A DNA stretch of 64,000 nucleotides, taken from assembly GCA_028874985.1 (NCBI GenBank), contig JAPPGI010000030.1:1-64000 (forward strand). Reading direction: 5' to 3'. How positions within the stretch are numbered: the first letter of the stretch is position 1; every line of letters begins with the position of its first letter. The position numbers and the translations under genes were made by a program. This DNA is from Gemmatimonadota bacterium. GTDB taxonomy: Bacteria > Gemmatimonadota > Gemmatimonadetes > Longimicrobiales > Gaopeijiaceae. The notes beneath the pieces were generated by a model. The model was not told the DNA's origin. It made no database searches and worked only from the letters and a program-made list of their open reading frames with translations. Below, one piece after another: positions 16,685 through 25,479 of this stretch.

Positions 16685-16863
16685 GCGGCGCCGGCGACGA
16701 AAGGAAGCCGCCGCGCTTCGACTGCCCGCTGTGCCGGTTCGCCTACGAGTGCGGATCGAGAGCCTGGGAATGCGGCTGCGGCCGCCGTGTCGATCTGCGC
16801 GAGGACTCGCAACTGGCACTGCTTCGAGACGACGGCGAGGTGAACACGCTCGCCGTCAAGTAG
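16681..16863 (+). CDS. Small cysteine-rich hypothetical protein (60 aa)
   Basis: GTGA overlap; FDCPLCRFAYECGSRAWECGCGRR. Confidence 0.55.
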   Translation: MSGAGDERKPPRFDCPLCRFAYECGSRAWECGCGRRVDLREDSQLALLRDDGEVNTLAVK

Positions 16864-17113
16864 AAAAACCAACACCGGGATTCCGGGGATCGCGCCCCGG
16901 CGTCCCCTTCTTGCGCTTCGTCGCCCACTGGGGGTCCAGTCAGGCCCTTCTCAAACGGGCGAGCCCGCATTGCAGCGGCTACAGGAAGCGACATGAATCC
17001 CCGCCGGGCGGAAGTGCGGAAGAGACCGCACCCGGCGATCACACATCCAGGTACATTTGAGCTCCGGGACGCGGGGCCAATGTGCCAGAACACCGCCAGA
17101 GAGGACAGCCAGC

Positions 17114-18121
17114 ATGAGTTCCAAACCAACCAGCCCGGTGCGCGCCGCCACCCGTTCCCAACCAACCGATTTGAAGGCATCCCATGTCGAGTCCGTGGTC
17201 GCAGCCGCCGTGGAATCCCACTCCGCGGCCACGCGGAGGGCATACGACGTGGCTTGGCGACAGTTCGCCGACTGGTGCAGGGCGGAGGGATATGACGCCT
17301 TTCCGGCCGATTCGCATACGGTCGCGGCCTACCTGACCCAGCGGGCCGATTCGGGCGTCACGCCTTCCACGCTCAAGGTAGATCGCGCGGGCATCCGCTA
17401 CTACCACGAAACCCGTGGGGTCGATAGTCCCACGCAGTCGGCGGGGGTCAGCCGCGTACTGCGCGGTCTCCGCCGCAGGGCGGCCGCATCCGAAACGATC
17501 CAAGGCCGCGGACAGGTGACGGGGCTCTTGCGGACACACTTGGCCGCGATCCGTGCCACCGCCCACCGGCGTCGGACCTACCGGAACGGGGCCCGGGAAT
17601 CGGAAGCGAGGGCGCAGCAGCGGGGTGACGTGGACATAGCGCTGATCTCGGTCATGCGCGACGCGCTGCTACGCCGGTCAGAAGCCATCCGCCTCACTTG
17701 GAACGACGTTGAGTTCAGCGACGACGGAACGGCTTTGGTGACCATCCGCCGCTCGAAGACCGACCAGGAGGGTTCTGGAGCCATCCAGTTCATCGGACGG
17801 GACGCAACGGACGCCCTGACGGCCATCCGGCCCGACGGCGAGGACGAGGCTCTGATCGCGTCGCGGTTGGTCTTCGGGCTCAAGACCGGCGAGGCTGTTT
17901 CCAAGCGCATCCGCGCGGCGGCTTCGGCGGCTGGGCTCAAAGGCCGCTTCCGCGGCCACAGCCCACGCGTCGGAATGAGCCAAGACTTGGTCGAGGCCGG
18001 AGCATCCACGACCGATCTCATGGTCGTTGGCAGATGGAGCGCTCACCGAATGCCCGCCTCCTATACCAGAGGGCAGGCGGCGCGAAAGGGGGCCGTGGCC
18101 AGGTATTATCGGGCACGCTGA
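17114..18121 (+). CDS. Tyrosine-type site-specific recombinase/integrase
   Basis: SAM-like N-terminal region; catalytic motifs LLRRSEAIRLTW, HSPRVGMSQDL, GRW, SYTRGQ. Confidence 0.85.
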   Translation: MSSKPTSPVRAATRSQPTDLKASHVESVVAAAVESHSAATRRAYDVAWRQFADWCRAEGYDAFPADSHTVAAYLTQRADSGVTPSTLKVDRAGIRYYHETRGVDSPTQSAGVSRVLRGLRRRAAASETIQGRGQVTGLLRTHLAAIRATAHRRRTYRNGARESEARAQQRGDVDIALISVMRDALLRRSEAIRLTWNDVEFSDDGTALVTIRRSKTDQEGSGAIQFIGRDATDALTAIRPDGEDEALIASRLVFGLKTGEAVSKRIRAAASAAGLKGRFRGHSPRVGMSQDLVEAGASTTDLMVVGRWSAHRMPASYTRGQAARKGAVARYYRAR

Positions 18122-18430
18122 ACGCGTCGGCGGGACGGCGGGACCGACACAGCCGACGCGCTCCGACACGGTGAAGGGGGGGGCCGAGCGAGTCGGTTCG
18201 GGGCGGACGCGACTTCGCCGCCGCGTTGACGGGGAAGGGGCGGGCCCGCGGGCGCGCGGCACGCTCGGGCCGGTCGTCCCGTGGCCCGTCACCTTCCCCC
18301 TGTCCACCCCCCGACCCGGCGCCGGACTCGCCAACGGGCCGAACCTGCGGATTCTCTACACTACCGTGGACGCTCGGCAGAAACAGGGGGCCGGGGGGAT
18401 TTGCGCCGGGACATGCGGGGCCGCCTGAAC

Positions 18431-18590
18431 TGACAGGACCGGGCGGGGGTGACAGGGTGACAGGGGTGACAGCAAACGCATCGGAGTACAAGTTCTTCAC
18501 GATGCGTAGGCGCATGAAGAACCACCTCTCCTTAAGAAACCCGTCACCGGTGTCACCGCGTCACCGGGCGGTGTGTCGCCCGGTGACGCG
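18431..18590. repeat. GGTGACAG direct repeats, imperfect palindrome and 14-bp perfect hairpin (candidate att/origin region)
   Basis: TGACAGG x4 (18431-18473); palindrome GTTCTTCA..TGCG/CGCATGAAGAAC (18492-18522); GTCACCGGTGTCACCG; hairpin CGCGTCACCGGGCG-GTGTGT-CGCCCGGTGACGCG (18557-18590). Confidence 0.7.
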
Positions 18591-19326
18591 CCCAGCCCGC
18601 ACTGCCCGCCTGTTACCTCGGCGAGCCTCGGGCCGACGCTCCCTAGAGGTCGCGCGCGGTGCCCCGTCCCCCCGCGTTCCCCAAGCTGGCCAACGCCGCC
18701 GGGGCGGGCCGCAACGCCGCCGAGCGGGCGGAAACCGGCGACCCGACACGCTGGGAGGATGGGGCCGTGCTTCGGTGTCTATTAAGTCACCGGTACTAAA
18801 AGACTACCAAGAGACCTACTACCTACCGGTGAACCGCGCGCGCGGCACAGGCGCACACGTGAGGAATCGGGCCGGATTCCCGAGGACGCCGCCACGGTCG
18901 CGAGCGGTGCGAAAGGGGGGGGGCGACACACCACGACACGCCGACCGACACACCCGAGCCGGGGGCAGTGTGTCGGTGCCGGGACGGTCACGAGCGCCGC
19001 CAAACCCCTACACCTACACACCGACACGCCAAAAGAGGTATATACCCCAAGAAGGAGGAGGAGGAGAGAATGGGCGCCGGGGGGGGTCAGGGAGGTTTCA
19101 GCCCCCAAAAAGGGGTTGGCCGTTTTCGCCCGCTCGCCAGGGGGATTCGAGCCATCTGACCGGTGTCGGTAGGCGAGGTTGGGCCTGCTCGTGACCGTTG
19201 CAACCCCGTTGTCGGTTGCTGCTCTTCACCCCGAATCGCTGTGTGTTGGGGGGCGACTGTCGAACGTGCTCGGGTTGCCCGCTATGACGGACACCTTTCC
19301 ATTGGGTCCAACCAAGGAGGTGAGTC

Positions 19327-19875
19327 ATGGCGAGAAGGAGACGAGGGCGGTATCCGCGCGACTGGACGGAAGGCGGCGCGGACCGCGCGGACGCGGGCAA
19401 GTGGGGCGGCCAAATGACCCAGACCCTGGAATACTGGACGGCCGACACAGGCCACCGCGCGGACTACGTCCTCCCCGCGGAGTCCTCCGGGATGCTTGCC
19501 ATGCTGGTCCCCATGATCGCGGGCCGGGCCGGATTCGTCCCCGGTTTCGAGGGGTGGACCTGGACCGCCCGGACCGTGCCCCCCGGCGCCCTTGACTGGA
19601 CGATCCGAAGCCCCGGGGGCACCGACGTGCTTAGGTGCGCGGCCTCTTCTGGAGGTGATCGGGCGGCGTGGGGCGTCGTCGCGGACGCGGCCAGCCTTCC
19701 GGGAGGGGTCGATCCCGCGAGCGCCCCCCCGGCCGGACCGTGGTTGCTCGCGGCGATCCGTCCGGGCGCGGCGGATCATGTCGAGGCCCTGGACTGGCTG
19801 CCGTCGTTCTGCCGCGCTTTGGCCTGGCTGTGGATCGAGCGACGGTCCGCGGCCGGGGAACGGACGGACGGGTGA
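19327..19875 (+). CDS. Hypothetical protein (182 aa)
   Basis: Preceded by AAGGAGGTGAGTC-ATG; W-rich soluble ORF. Confidence 0.55.
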   Translation: MARRRRGRYPRDWTEGGADRADAGKWGGQMTQTLEYWTADTGHRADYVLPAESSGMLAMLVPMIAGRAGFVPGFEGWTWTARTVPPGALDWTIRSPGGTDVLRCAASSGGDRAAWGVVADAASLPGGVDPASAPPAGPWLLAAIRPGAADHVEALDWLPSFCRALAWLWIERRSAAGERTDG

Positions 19876-20388
19876 GCGCGCGGGCACGCTCCCCCGGATG
19901 CGAAGGACATTCCGGGACGGCACACCGGGACAAGCCCACTGCGCAAAGACCGGCCGTCGCGCAACCTTGGGAACCCGTGCTCGAGACCCCGAACTTCCAG
20001 GCGATTCGCGGATCCGGCGCGCTGAAACCAGCCGGATTGCGTTGCAACCGGCGCGAAAACGATGCTTCAGGATCGCCCGTAAGCTCCATCCCAGGGGCGG
20101 CAAGGGTACGGGCACGGTCGGAGTCGCACCGGACCGGGGCGAACCCTTGACCCACGGAGGCGTGCCGTGAAGCTGGCCGTCGGCGCGACTGCCCGCCCGG
20201 TGCGCCGCCGCATGGCCGCCGCATCGCCGGGCGGGAAGGGGCGGGGGGCGGGACGCCGGGGCACGGGCCGGACGCGAACCGGCCCGCAGGCGACCCGATC
20301 CTCCCCTCTCCCGGCCCCCCAAGCGGGCCGAACGCACGGCCGGGGACGGGCCGGACGGTGCGGTGGCCGCTCGAGTTGACGGCCCTCG

Positions 20389-20425
20389 GTTCTCCCTATT
20401 ACACTATCGAGTGTATAGGGAGAAC
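20389..20425. promoter_or_regulatory. Long inverted repeat, candidate operator or 5'UTR hairpin
   Basis: GTTCTCCCTAT(T)ACACT-ATCG-AGTGTATAGGGAGAAC; near-perfect arms with one bulge, 31 nt before the ATG at 20456. Confidence 0.7.
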
Positions 20426-20455
20426 TATACGAACCCGAACACAGGAGGTCGGCGG

Positions 20456-20890
20456 ATGTCGCAGCCGTCGATGGAGGACACGCTTCGCAGGATCGTCCGG
20501 GAGGAGACCCGGAACGCCGTCCAGCAATATGCTGGCCTCACGCTGTCACAGGTCCGGGAAATCGTCCGCGAGGAGCTGGGGGTAGTCGAAAAGCGGTTGG
20601 ACTCGCTGGAAGGGCGGCTGGACTCGCTGGAGAAGCGGGTCGAGGACGGCTTCACCTGGGTTGAGGAGCAATTCGAGTGGGTCGGCCAGCGGTTCGATGC
20701 CATGGACAAGCGGCTAGACGCTGTGGACAGGCGGCTGGATGCTGTAGGGGACGCCGTGGTCCTCCTGGCACAGAACCTCCCCGGCTCCATTCCCGGTAAG
20801 GACTCCCACATCGTTCGGAAGGTGCGGAAGACCCTACGGAGTGGCGGCCCTCCCACGACAGGCAAGATCGCGGCGAAGGGGGGATCATGA
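20456..20890 (+). CDS. Coiled-coil hypothetical protein
   Basis: ACAGGAGG SD; heptad-like repeats EKRLDSLEGRLDSLEKRVEDGF...DAMDKRLDAVDRRLDAVGD. Confidence 0.7.
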   Translation: MSQPSMEDTLRRIVREETRNAVQQYAGLTLSQVREIVREELGVVEKRLDSLEGRLDSLEKRVEDGFTWVEEQFEWVGQRFDAMDKRLDAVDRRLDAVGDAVVLLAQNLPGSIPGKDSHIVRKVRKTLRSGGPPTTGKIAAKGGS

Positions 20891-21460
20891 ACAGGAAGCC
20901 GGAAGCCGAACGGAGCCACCCGACGACGACGTTCGAAGCACCCGGACCTCCGCAAGGCGACGCCCGAGGCGCTGGCGAAGGCGCTGCTACGGCCCAAGAC
21001 GCCTGCTGACCCGTCGCTACGAGTGTCCGCCAGGAGGGAGGATTGAGGCGGTGAAGGCCACCGCCACCTCCCACCAACACCGCCTACCTCTCGAAAAGTC
21101 GGTGTCCTCCAAGGTGGAGTGCCGGGACAACCTGGTGTTTCTGCGGGGTATCCCGGCGGCACATCTCGGCGTCCACCAGACCGATTACCGCTTCAATCTC
21201 CTCCCACAAGGCAGGCTTATGGGTCATCAGGTACGTACCGTACTACGAGCGGGACCTGCTGAACGTAATCCGGCAAGGTCGCGGCGTCCCAGCCGTCCCG
21301 CTGGTCCTGATCGGAGTCGCGCCATGAACCTGGCAACGTTCGGTAGCCTCGCGAACATCCGAGGGGCTACTAGGGGGGTACCACCCCCTACGGGGTTGCG
21401 TGGGGGGAACGTCTCACCCAAGTTACCAACCCTTTTTCCCCAAAGAGGAACCAAGGCAAG

Positions 21461-21859
21461 ATGACACATGGAGGCCACCCCGTCCTGATCGGTATTCCTG
21501 AACCTATCCCCTGGGAGAGGAGGCAGGACCCTGATTCGGATGCGTTCGTGGCGGTCTGCCAGCCCTTCAGGCTTGCCGCGTGGGGAAGCACGGAGGACGA
21601 GATGGAGGACTGCAAGGGTAAGGTGATGACCCTTTTGCTCGCCTATCTATCGGAACGGGGGGTTATGGAGTCTTTCATGGCCGAACGCGGGTTCTCGGTA
21701 GAGGTCGTTCCGATCGTCCCCCTTCCTGACCGGAAGCATCTCACCACCAAGCCTAAGAAAGCACGGCGAAAGGCGTCATCGGGCCGCAGGAGACAGCAGC
21801 CCGCGAAGGCGGACAGGCGGCAAGTCTACGTCCGCTCGCTCACGCACGCCTACGTATGA
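21461..21859 (+). CDS. HicB-like (type II antitoxin-like) protein
   Basis: DSDAFVAVCQPFRLAAWGSTEDEMEDCKGKVMTLLLAYLSERG resembles the HicB fold; C-terminal basic tail. Confidence 0.45.
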   Translation: MTHGGHPVLIGIPEPIPWERRQDPDSDAFVAVCQPFRLAAWGSTEDEMEDCKGKVMTLLLAYLSERGVMESFMAERGFSVEVVPIVPLPDRKHLTTKPKKARRKASSGRRRQQPAKADRRQVYVRSLTHAYV

Positions 21860-22050
21860 GGAAACGAGACGCGGAACTGTATTACGCAGTCCGCGAGGGA
21901 TACGAGCTATGGGGCGGGCTCAACGGGGTTGAGCTATGGGTACACCCGGACGATCCCGAAAAGTACCGGATCATTCCAGCCAATCCTGACGTACCCCCGT
22001 TCGTGCTAGGGGAACTGCTCAAACTCTATGACGAGGGAAGCAACTCCTAA
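21856..22050 (+). CDS. Small hypothetical protein
   Basis: ATGA overlap with the HicB-like ORF; MRKRDAELYYAVREGYELWGGLNG... Confidence 0.45.
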   Translation: MRKRDAELYYAVREGYELWGGLNGVELWVHPDDPEKYRIIPANPDVPPFVLGELLKLYDEGSNS

Positions 22051-22218
22051 CATCAGGTCCTGGTACATCAGCCGTTTCCCCACCAGTCCGGCCACCATGT
22101 CCGTCATCTGGTCGATGGTGTCCTGATCCCGGACATTCTGCCGTCCGCAGAACTCGTTGACGTACCGCTGTAGATGCTTCGGCGACAGCCGGTGAAAGGT
22201 TCCCTTGTGAGCCCGCTT
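22006..22218 (-). pseudogene. C-terminal fragment of an IS1595-family transposase
   Basis: Minus-strand translation KRAHKGTFHRLSPKHLQRYVNEFCGRQNVRDQDTIDQMTDMVAGLVGKRLMYQDLM..* matches the IS1595 C-terminal signature (KRGxxGTYHxxSPKHLxRYxxEFxxRxNxR). Confidence 0.7.
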
Positions 22219-23300
22219 GCCTGTGGCGGCAAGATGGCGGTCCGCGAAGGCGAACGCGGCACCCTGGCCAAGTGCTGGGGCGGCGATTGCACCGGTGCGC
22301 AGGTCGCGGACGCGATCCGGCCCCGGACACGGCCCGGATTCCGCCGTAGGGCTGGAGGCGCGGGGGGGAGACGCGACGATCGCCGCGCGAGCCGTGGCAA
22401 ATCCCGTCCAAAGGGAAAAAGCGCGTCAGAGGCGATTTCTCGCGGTTTTGGAGGAGGTGACCCCCCGAAACCGGCGAAATCCGGCGGTCCGCCGAAAAGC
22501 GACGCTCATAGATCGCCTCCAACGCGATCCGGTGGACCGTGGACCGCGACGGGCGGTGGCTCCCTGATCGCCTGTTTCGCTGCCTTCCCGCACTGGCGGC
22601 GCGAGTCCCCCCGAACCCCGTCGGCGTCCAGCTCGTCCACGTCGGCGCCCTTCGGCCCCGAGCAACGGGGCTGCGTTCCGATGAACCTGGTCGAGGCCCT
22701 AACGGCAGCGGAGACGGACGCGGAAGTGCTGGCAGCGCTGGCGCGCGGAATCGATCCCGGCGCGGAGGCGCGCTGCTGGTGACAGCCGGGGTGGCTTCGC
22801 TGACCGGCCTCACCGTGTCCATGGTCGCGGTTCGGAAAACACGCGACCGGGGAAAGTGAACGGGCACCTTCGCGCGGCGTTCCTGCTCGCGGCCATCGGC
22901 ATGTTGTTGGCGGTGGTGGGAATGTCTGTCGTGAAGGCGTAGCGGTCGCCTCTACGGGACCGTTCGCTGGAAGACGCTTCCGGCGGGTGGTCCTAAGCGC
23001 GACGGCTGGCGCCGTGCGAAGTGCGGGCGGCCGAGCCGGCTGGAGGTTCACCATGTCCGTGCCGACCGCGAGGGGGGAAGGATGTGGGATCCAAGCCAAA
23101 CCTGCGGGCGCTGTGCCGGGAACTGTTTGTTTCCAAGCTGGATCGGAAGGACACGCGGACGGTGGGGCGGGACGCGCGGGCGAGGGGAGACTTGACTTGA
23201 CATTGACCGGATGGACCCGTCCCGGGTATTATACTGGTGCCCTGCCAAGCCTGTTCGTGAATCTCGCAGCGACCACCCGTGAAAGAGGATTCCTGACTCT

Positions 23301-23540
23301 GTGAACGTCATATCCGCCATTCTCCAGATCGGTGCGGTCGTGTTCGCCGTCGTGGCGACGATCGCGTTCAACTGGGCGGAGGCCCGGGTCCTTGAAGAGC
23401 GCGAGAGCGAAATGGCCGAACCCGACCTGTCCGACGTGCCGTGTTGGGACGACGACGAGGAGACGGCCAAGGCCAAGAGGAGGCGGATGCACTTGGCCGT
23501 GTACGGGGAACGGCACCCTGGGCCGCCGGAGAACCGTTGA
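23301..23540 (+). CDS. Small single-pass membrane hypothetical protein
   Basis: MNVISAILQIGAVVFAVVATIAFNWAEARVLEERESEMAEPDLSD. Confidence 0.5.
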   Translation: MNVISAILQIGAVVFAVVATIAFNWAEARVLEERESEMAEPDLSDVPCWDDDEETAKAKRRRMHLAVYGERHPGPPENR

Positions 23541-23803
23541 CGACCGTCCGGCACAGTGACTTGGTGCGAATCGTTGCCCGCCCCTGTTCGCTAACCATCA
23601 AGCAGGCGGTCGAAGTGGTGAACGAGCTGTTCGGGAAGGTCGTTTACGGCGGACTATTGGCCGGACCCCTCCTGCTGCAGGAGGCGGTGGCGCACGGCCA
23701 TTTCGTGCGGATTATCGGGTCCGACCGGCCCGAGGCGAAAGGCAGTCGCGACGATCCGGGCAACGCCTTTCTCGCGCGGCCCGCGGAGGCAATTCACGGG
23801 TAG
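23537..23803 (+). CDS. HU/IHF-like DNA-binding protein (divergent)
   Basis: TTGA overlap; SDLVRIVARPCSLTIKQAVEVVNELFGKVVYGGLLAGPLLLQEAVAHGHFVRII follows the HU/IHF pattern. Confidence 0.4.
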   Translation: MTTVRHSDLVRIVARPCSLTIKQAVEVVNELFGKVVYGGLLAGPLLLQEAVAHGHFVRIIGSDRPEAKGSRDDPGNAFLARPAEAIHG

Positions 23804-24083
23804 TCGGGTTGACTTGAGCCACGCTACGAGGCTCAGGCAGCCTTATATCCGGTTACACACGGCGGGGTTAGCGAGGGCCTCGTGCGGCCCGGCCACCCTG
23901 AGTGCGAATCTCGGTCAGCCACGCTCCTCACGGCTTTGAGGGGGATTTCCCCGCACGAGGAAACCGGGGATCTCCCGTCAAAAGTTAGGGGTTTCCCCTC
24001 TGGGAGCATTGAGACGCGGTGCCGAGATTGAAAGCACAGTAGGAAGTCCGGCCCCATCACTACCCAAACGGAGGCAGCGATTC

Positions 24084-24227
24084 ATGAAGCACTGGATTCG
24101 CTATACGCTGTTCGCTGCGGTGGTTGCGATCCTGACCACCGTGACCCCCGCCAGCGAGATCCAGCCCTCTTCGGCAACCACGAGCGCCGATCCGGTCGAC
24201 CGGCTGAGGCGGGCCGGGCTGATCTGA
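24084..24227 (+). CDS. Short exported or membrane-anchored hypothetical peptide
   Basis: MKHWIRYTLFAAVVAILTTVTPASE; upstream GGAGGCAG. Confidence 0.35.
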   Translation: MKHWIRYTLFAAVVAILTTVTPASEIQPSSATTSADPVDRLRRAGLI

Positions 24228-24336
24228 ACGTGGCCCGGCGCGCACCCCGACAGCCATTTCCGCCGCGCATCTCGTGGTTGAGCGTTGCGGTTGCGGGGAG
24301 AACCGCCCTCTCCCGAAACAGACAGGAGATTGAACG

Positions 24337-24606
24337 GTGATCGTGGCGATCGGAGTCCAGCCCGCGAAGCGAGGCGGCCCGGACGAGCATGTGTGGCTCA
24401 CCGAGGTCGCGACCGCTGGGGAGATGTTCAATGCGCTGGCCGCTACCGCGCGGCATTACACCAAGGTCCGAAATCGATACCACCGCGCCACGGCCCGGTC
24501 CTCGAACGGACGGGTATTGGCGTCCGTAGGCATGGATCCGCGCGCCGTTGCGCGAGAACGATCCCACCCTGTCCTCTCGACCCGGAAAGGCGTCCCAGGC
24601 CCCTGA
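24337..24606 (+). CDS. Hypothetical protein (89 aa)
   Basis: MIVAIGVQPAKRGGPDEHVWLTEVATAGEMFNALAATARHYTKVRNRYHRA...; GTG start after ACAGGAG. Confidence 0.4.
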   Translation: MIVAIGVQPAKRGGPDEHVWLTEVATAGEMFNALAATARHYTKVRNRYHRATARSSNGRVLASVGMDPRAVARERSHPVLSTRKGVPGP

Positions 24607-24608
24607 CA

Positions 24609-24833
24609 TCAAGGTAGGGGTGGTTCGTGCAGGGCCTCGTCTTCGTCCACACTACCCTTGTTGGGCCGCCCCGCTATCCACGCATCCACATCCTCCCTCC
24701 GCCAACCGACGCGGCGAGGACCCAGCTTGATCGGCGGTGGGAATCGTCCAGAGCGGATCCACCTGTAGAGGGACGCTTTGCTGACTCCGATCTCCTCAAC
24801 TACCTCGGGTGGGCGGAGGATTCTTGATCCCAT
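24609..24833 (-). CDS. AlpA-family / MerR-like HTH regulator (excisionase-like)
   Basis: MGSRILRPPEVVEEIGVSKASLYRWIRSGRFPPPIKLGPRRVGWRREDVDAWIAGR. Confidence 0.85.
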   Translation of the reverse strand: MGSRILRPPEVVEEIGVSKASLYRWIRSGRFPPPIKLGPRRVGWRREDVDAWIAGRPNKGSVDEDEALHEPPLP

Positions 24834-24915
24834 TTGGCTCTCCTTGAAGGCTCTTGGTGCCGAATGAGACAACGGTAGCGCCACCTTGGGGCCATGGTCA
24901 TTAACGATAAATCGG

Positions 24916-25479
24916 CTATTTTTTTCGCGCCCGTCGGTACCGATTCCAGATGTTGCGGACAGAACTCGGGTCCAGAAGCAACCTGGCGGCGACCATATGA
25001 CAGGCGGAGGGAGCGGATGACAGCGGAGACGACCGGTCCCACGGTTTGTTCGACGATGCCGGACGCAGGCCGACGGCCGCTATCTCGTCCACGATGGCGC
25101 CGATCGCATGGTCCCGGAAGAGGGGATGGCCTTTCGCTGGCCGTCCCCGGGCTGCCGGCGGTGGTCGCAACGTGCCATCCGCCACATCGACAGCCCAGTC
25201 CAACAGCGGCGATACGAGCAGTGCGATGCCGTCATTCTCCTTCAGCCAACGCACGACCAACATGAGCGCCACCCACGCACGGCGGTCTGTCTTGGAGGCT
25301 TCGATCATGTCCAACGGGGCGAAGTCACGTCGCTCGATCATCAACCTGGCAACCGCGAATTCAGCATTGGCGGGGAGTTCGCGTTCCACGTAGTTGGCGA
25401 GCATGTCGAGGAACTGCCGTTCCCAAGCTTCCTTCTCGGCACTCGTTCCACCCTCAGCCATCGCCATCTCGCGCGACAT
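24916..25479 (-). CDS. Hypothetical protein (187 aa), integrase-associated
   Basis: Intact ORF between alpA-like gene and integrase; overlaps the integrase 3' end. Confidence 0.6.
   Translation of the reverse strand: MSREMAMAEGGTSAEKEAWERQFLDMLANYVERELPANAEFAVARLMIERRDFAPLDMIEASKTDRRAWVALMLVVRWLKENDGIALLVSPLLDWAVDVADGTLRPPPAARGRPAKGHPLFRDHAIGAIVDEIAAVGLRPASSNKPWDRSSPLSSAPSACHMVAARLLLDPSSVRNIWNRYRRARKK

Noticed and set aside
603-18121. Classical integron
   Set aside because: The recombinase is downstream and co-oriented with the array. No recognisable attC R'/R'' core sites or IntI-specific patch was seen. Kept only as a loose analogy.
18226-19194. 322-aa ORF in the repeat-rich region
   Set aside because: Low-complexity Arg/Gly/Pro translation, no SD, contains the inverted repeats; likely non-coding.
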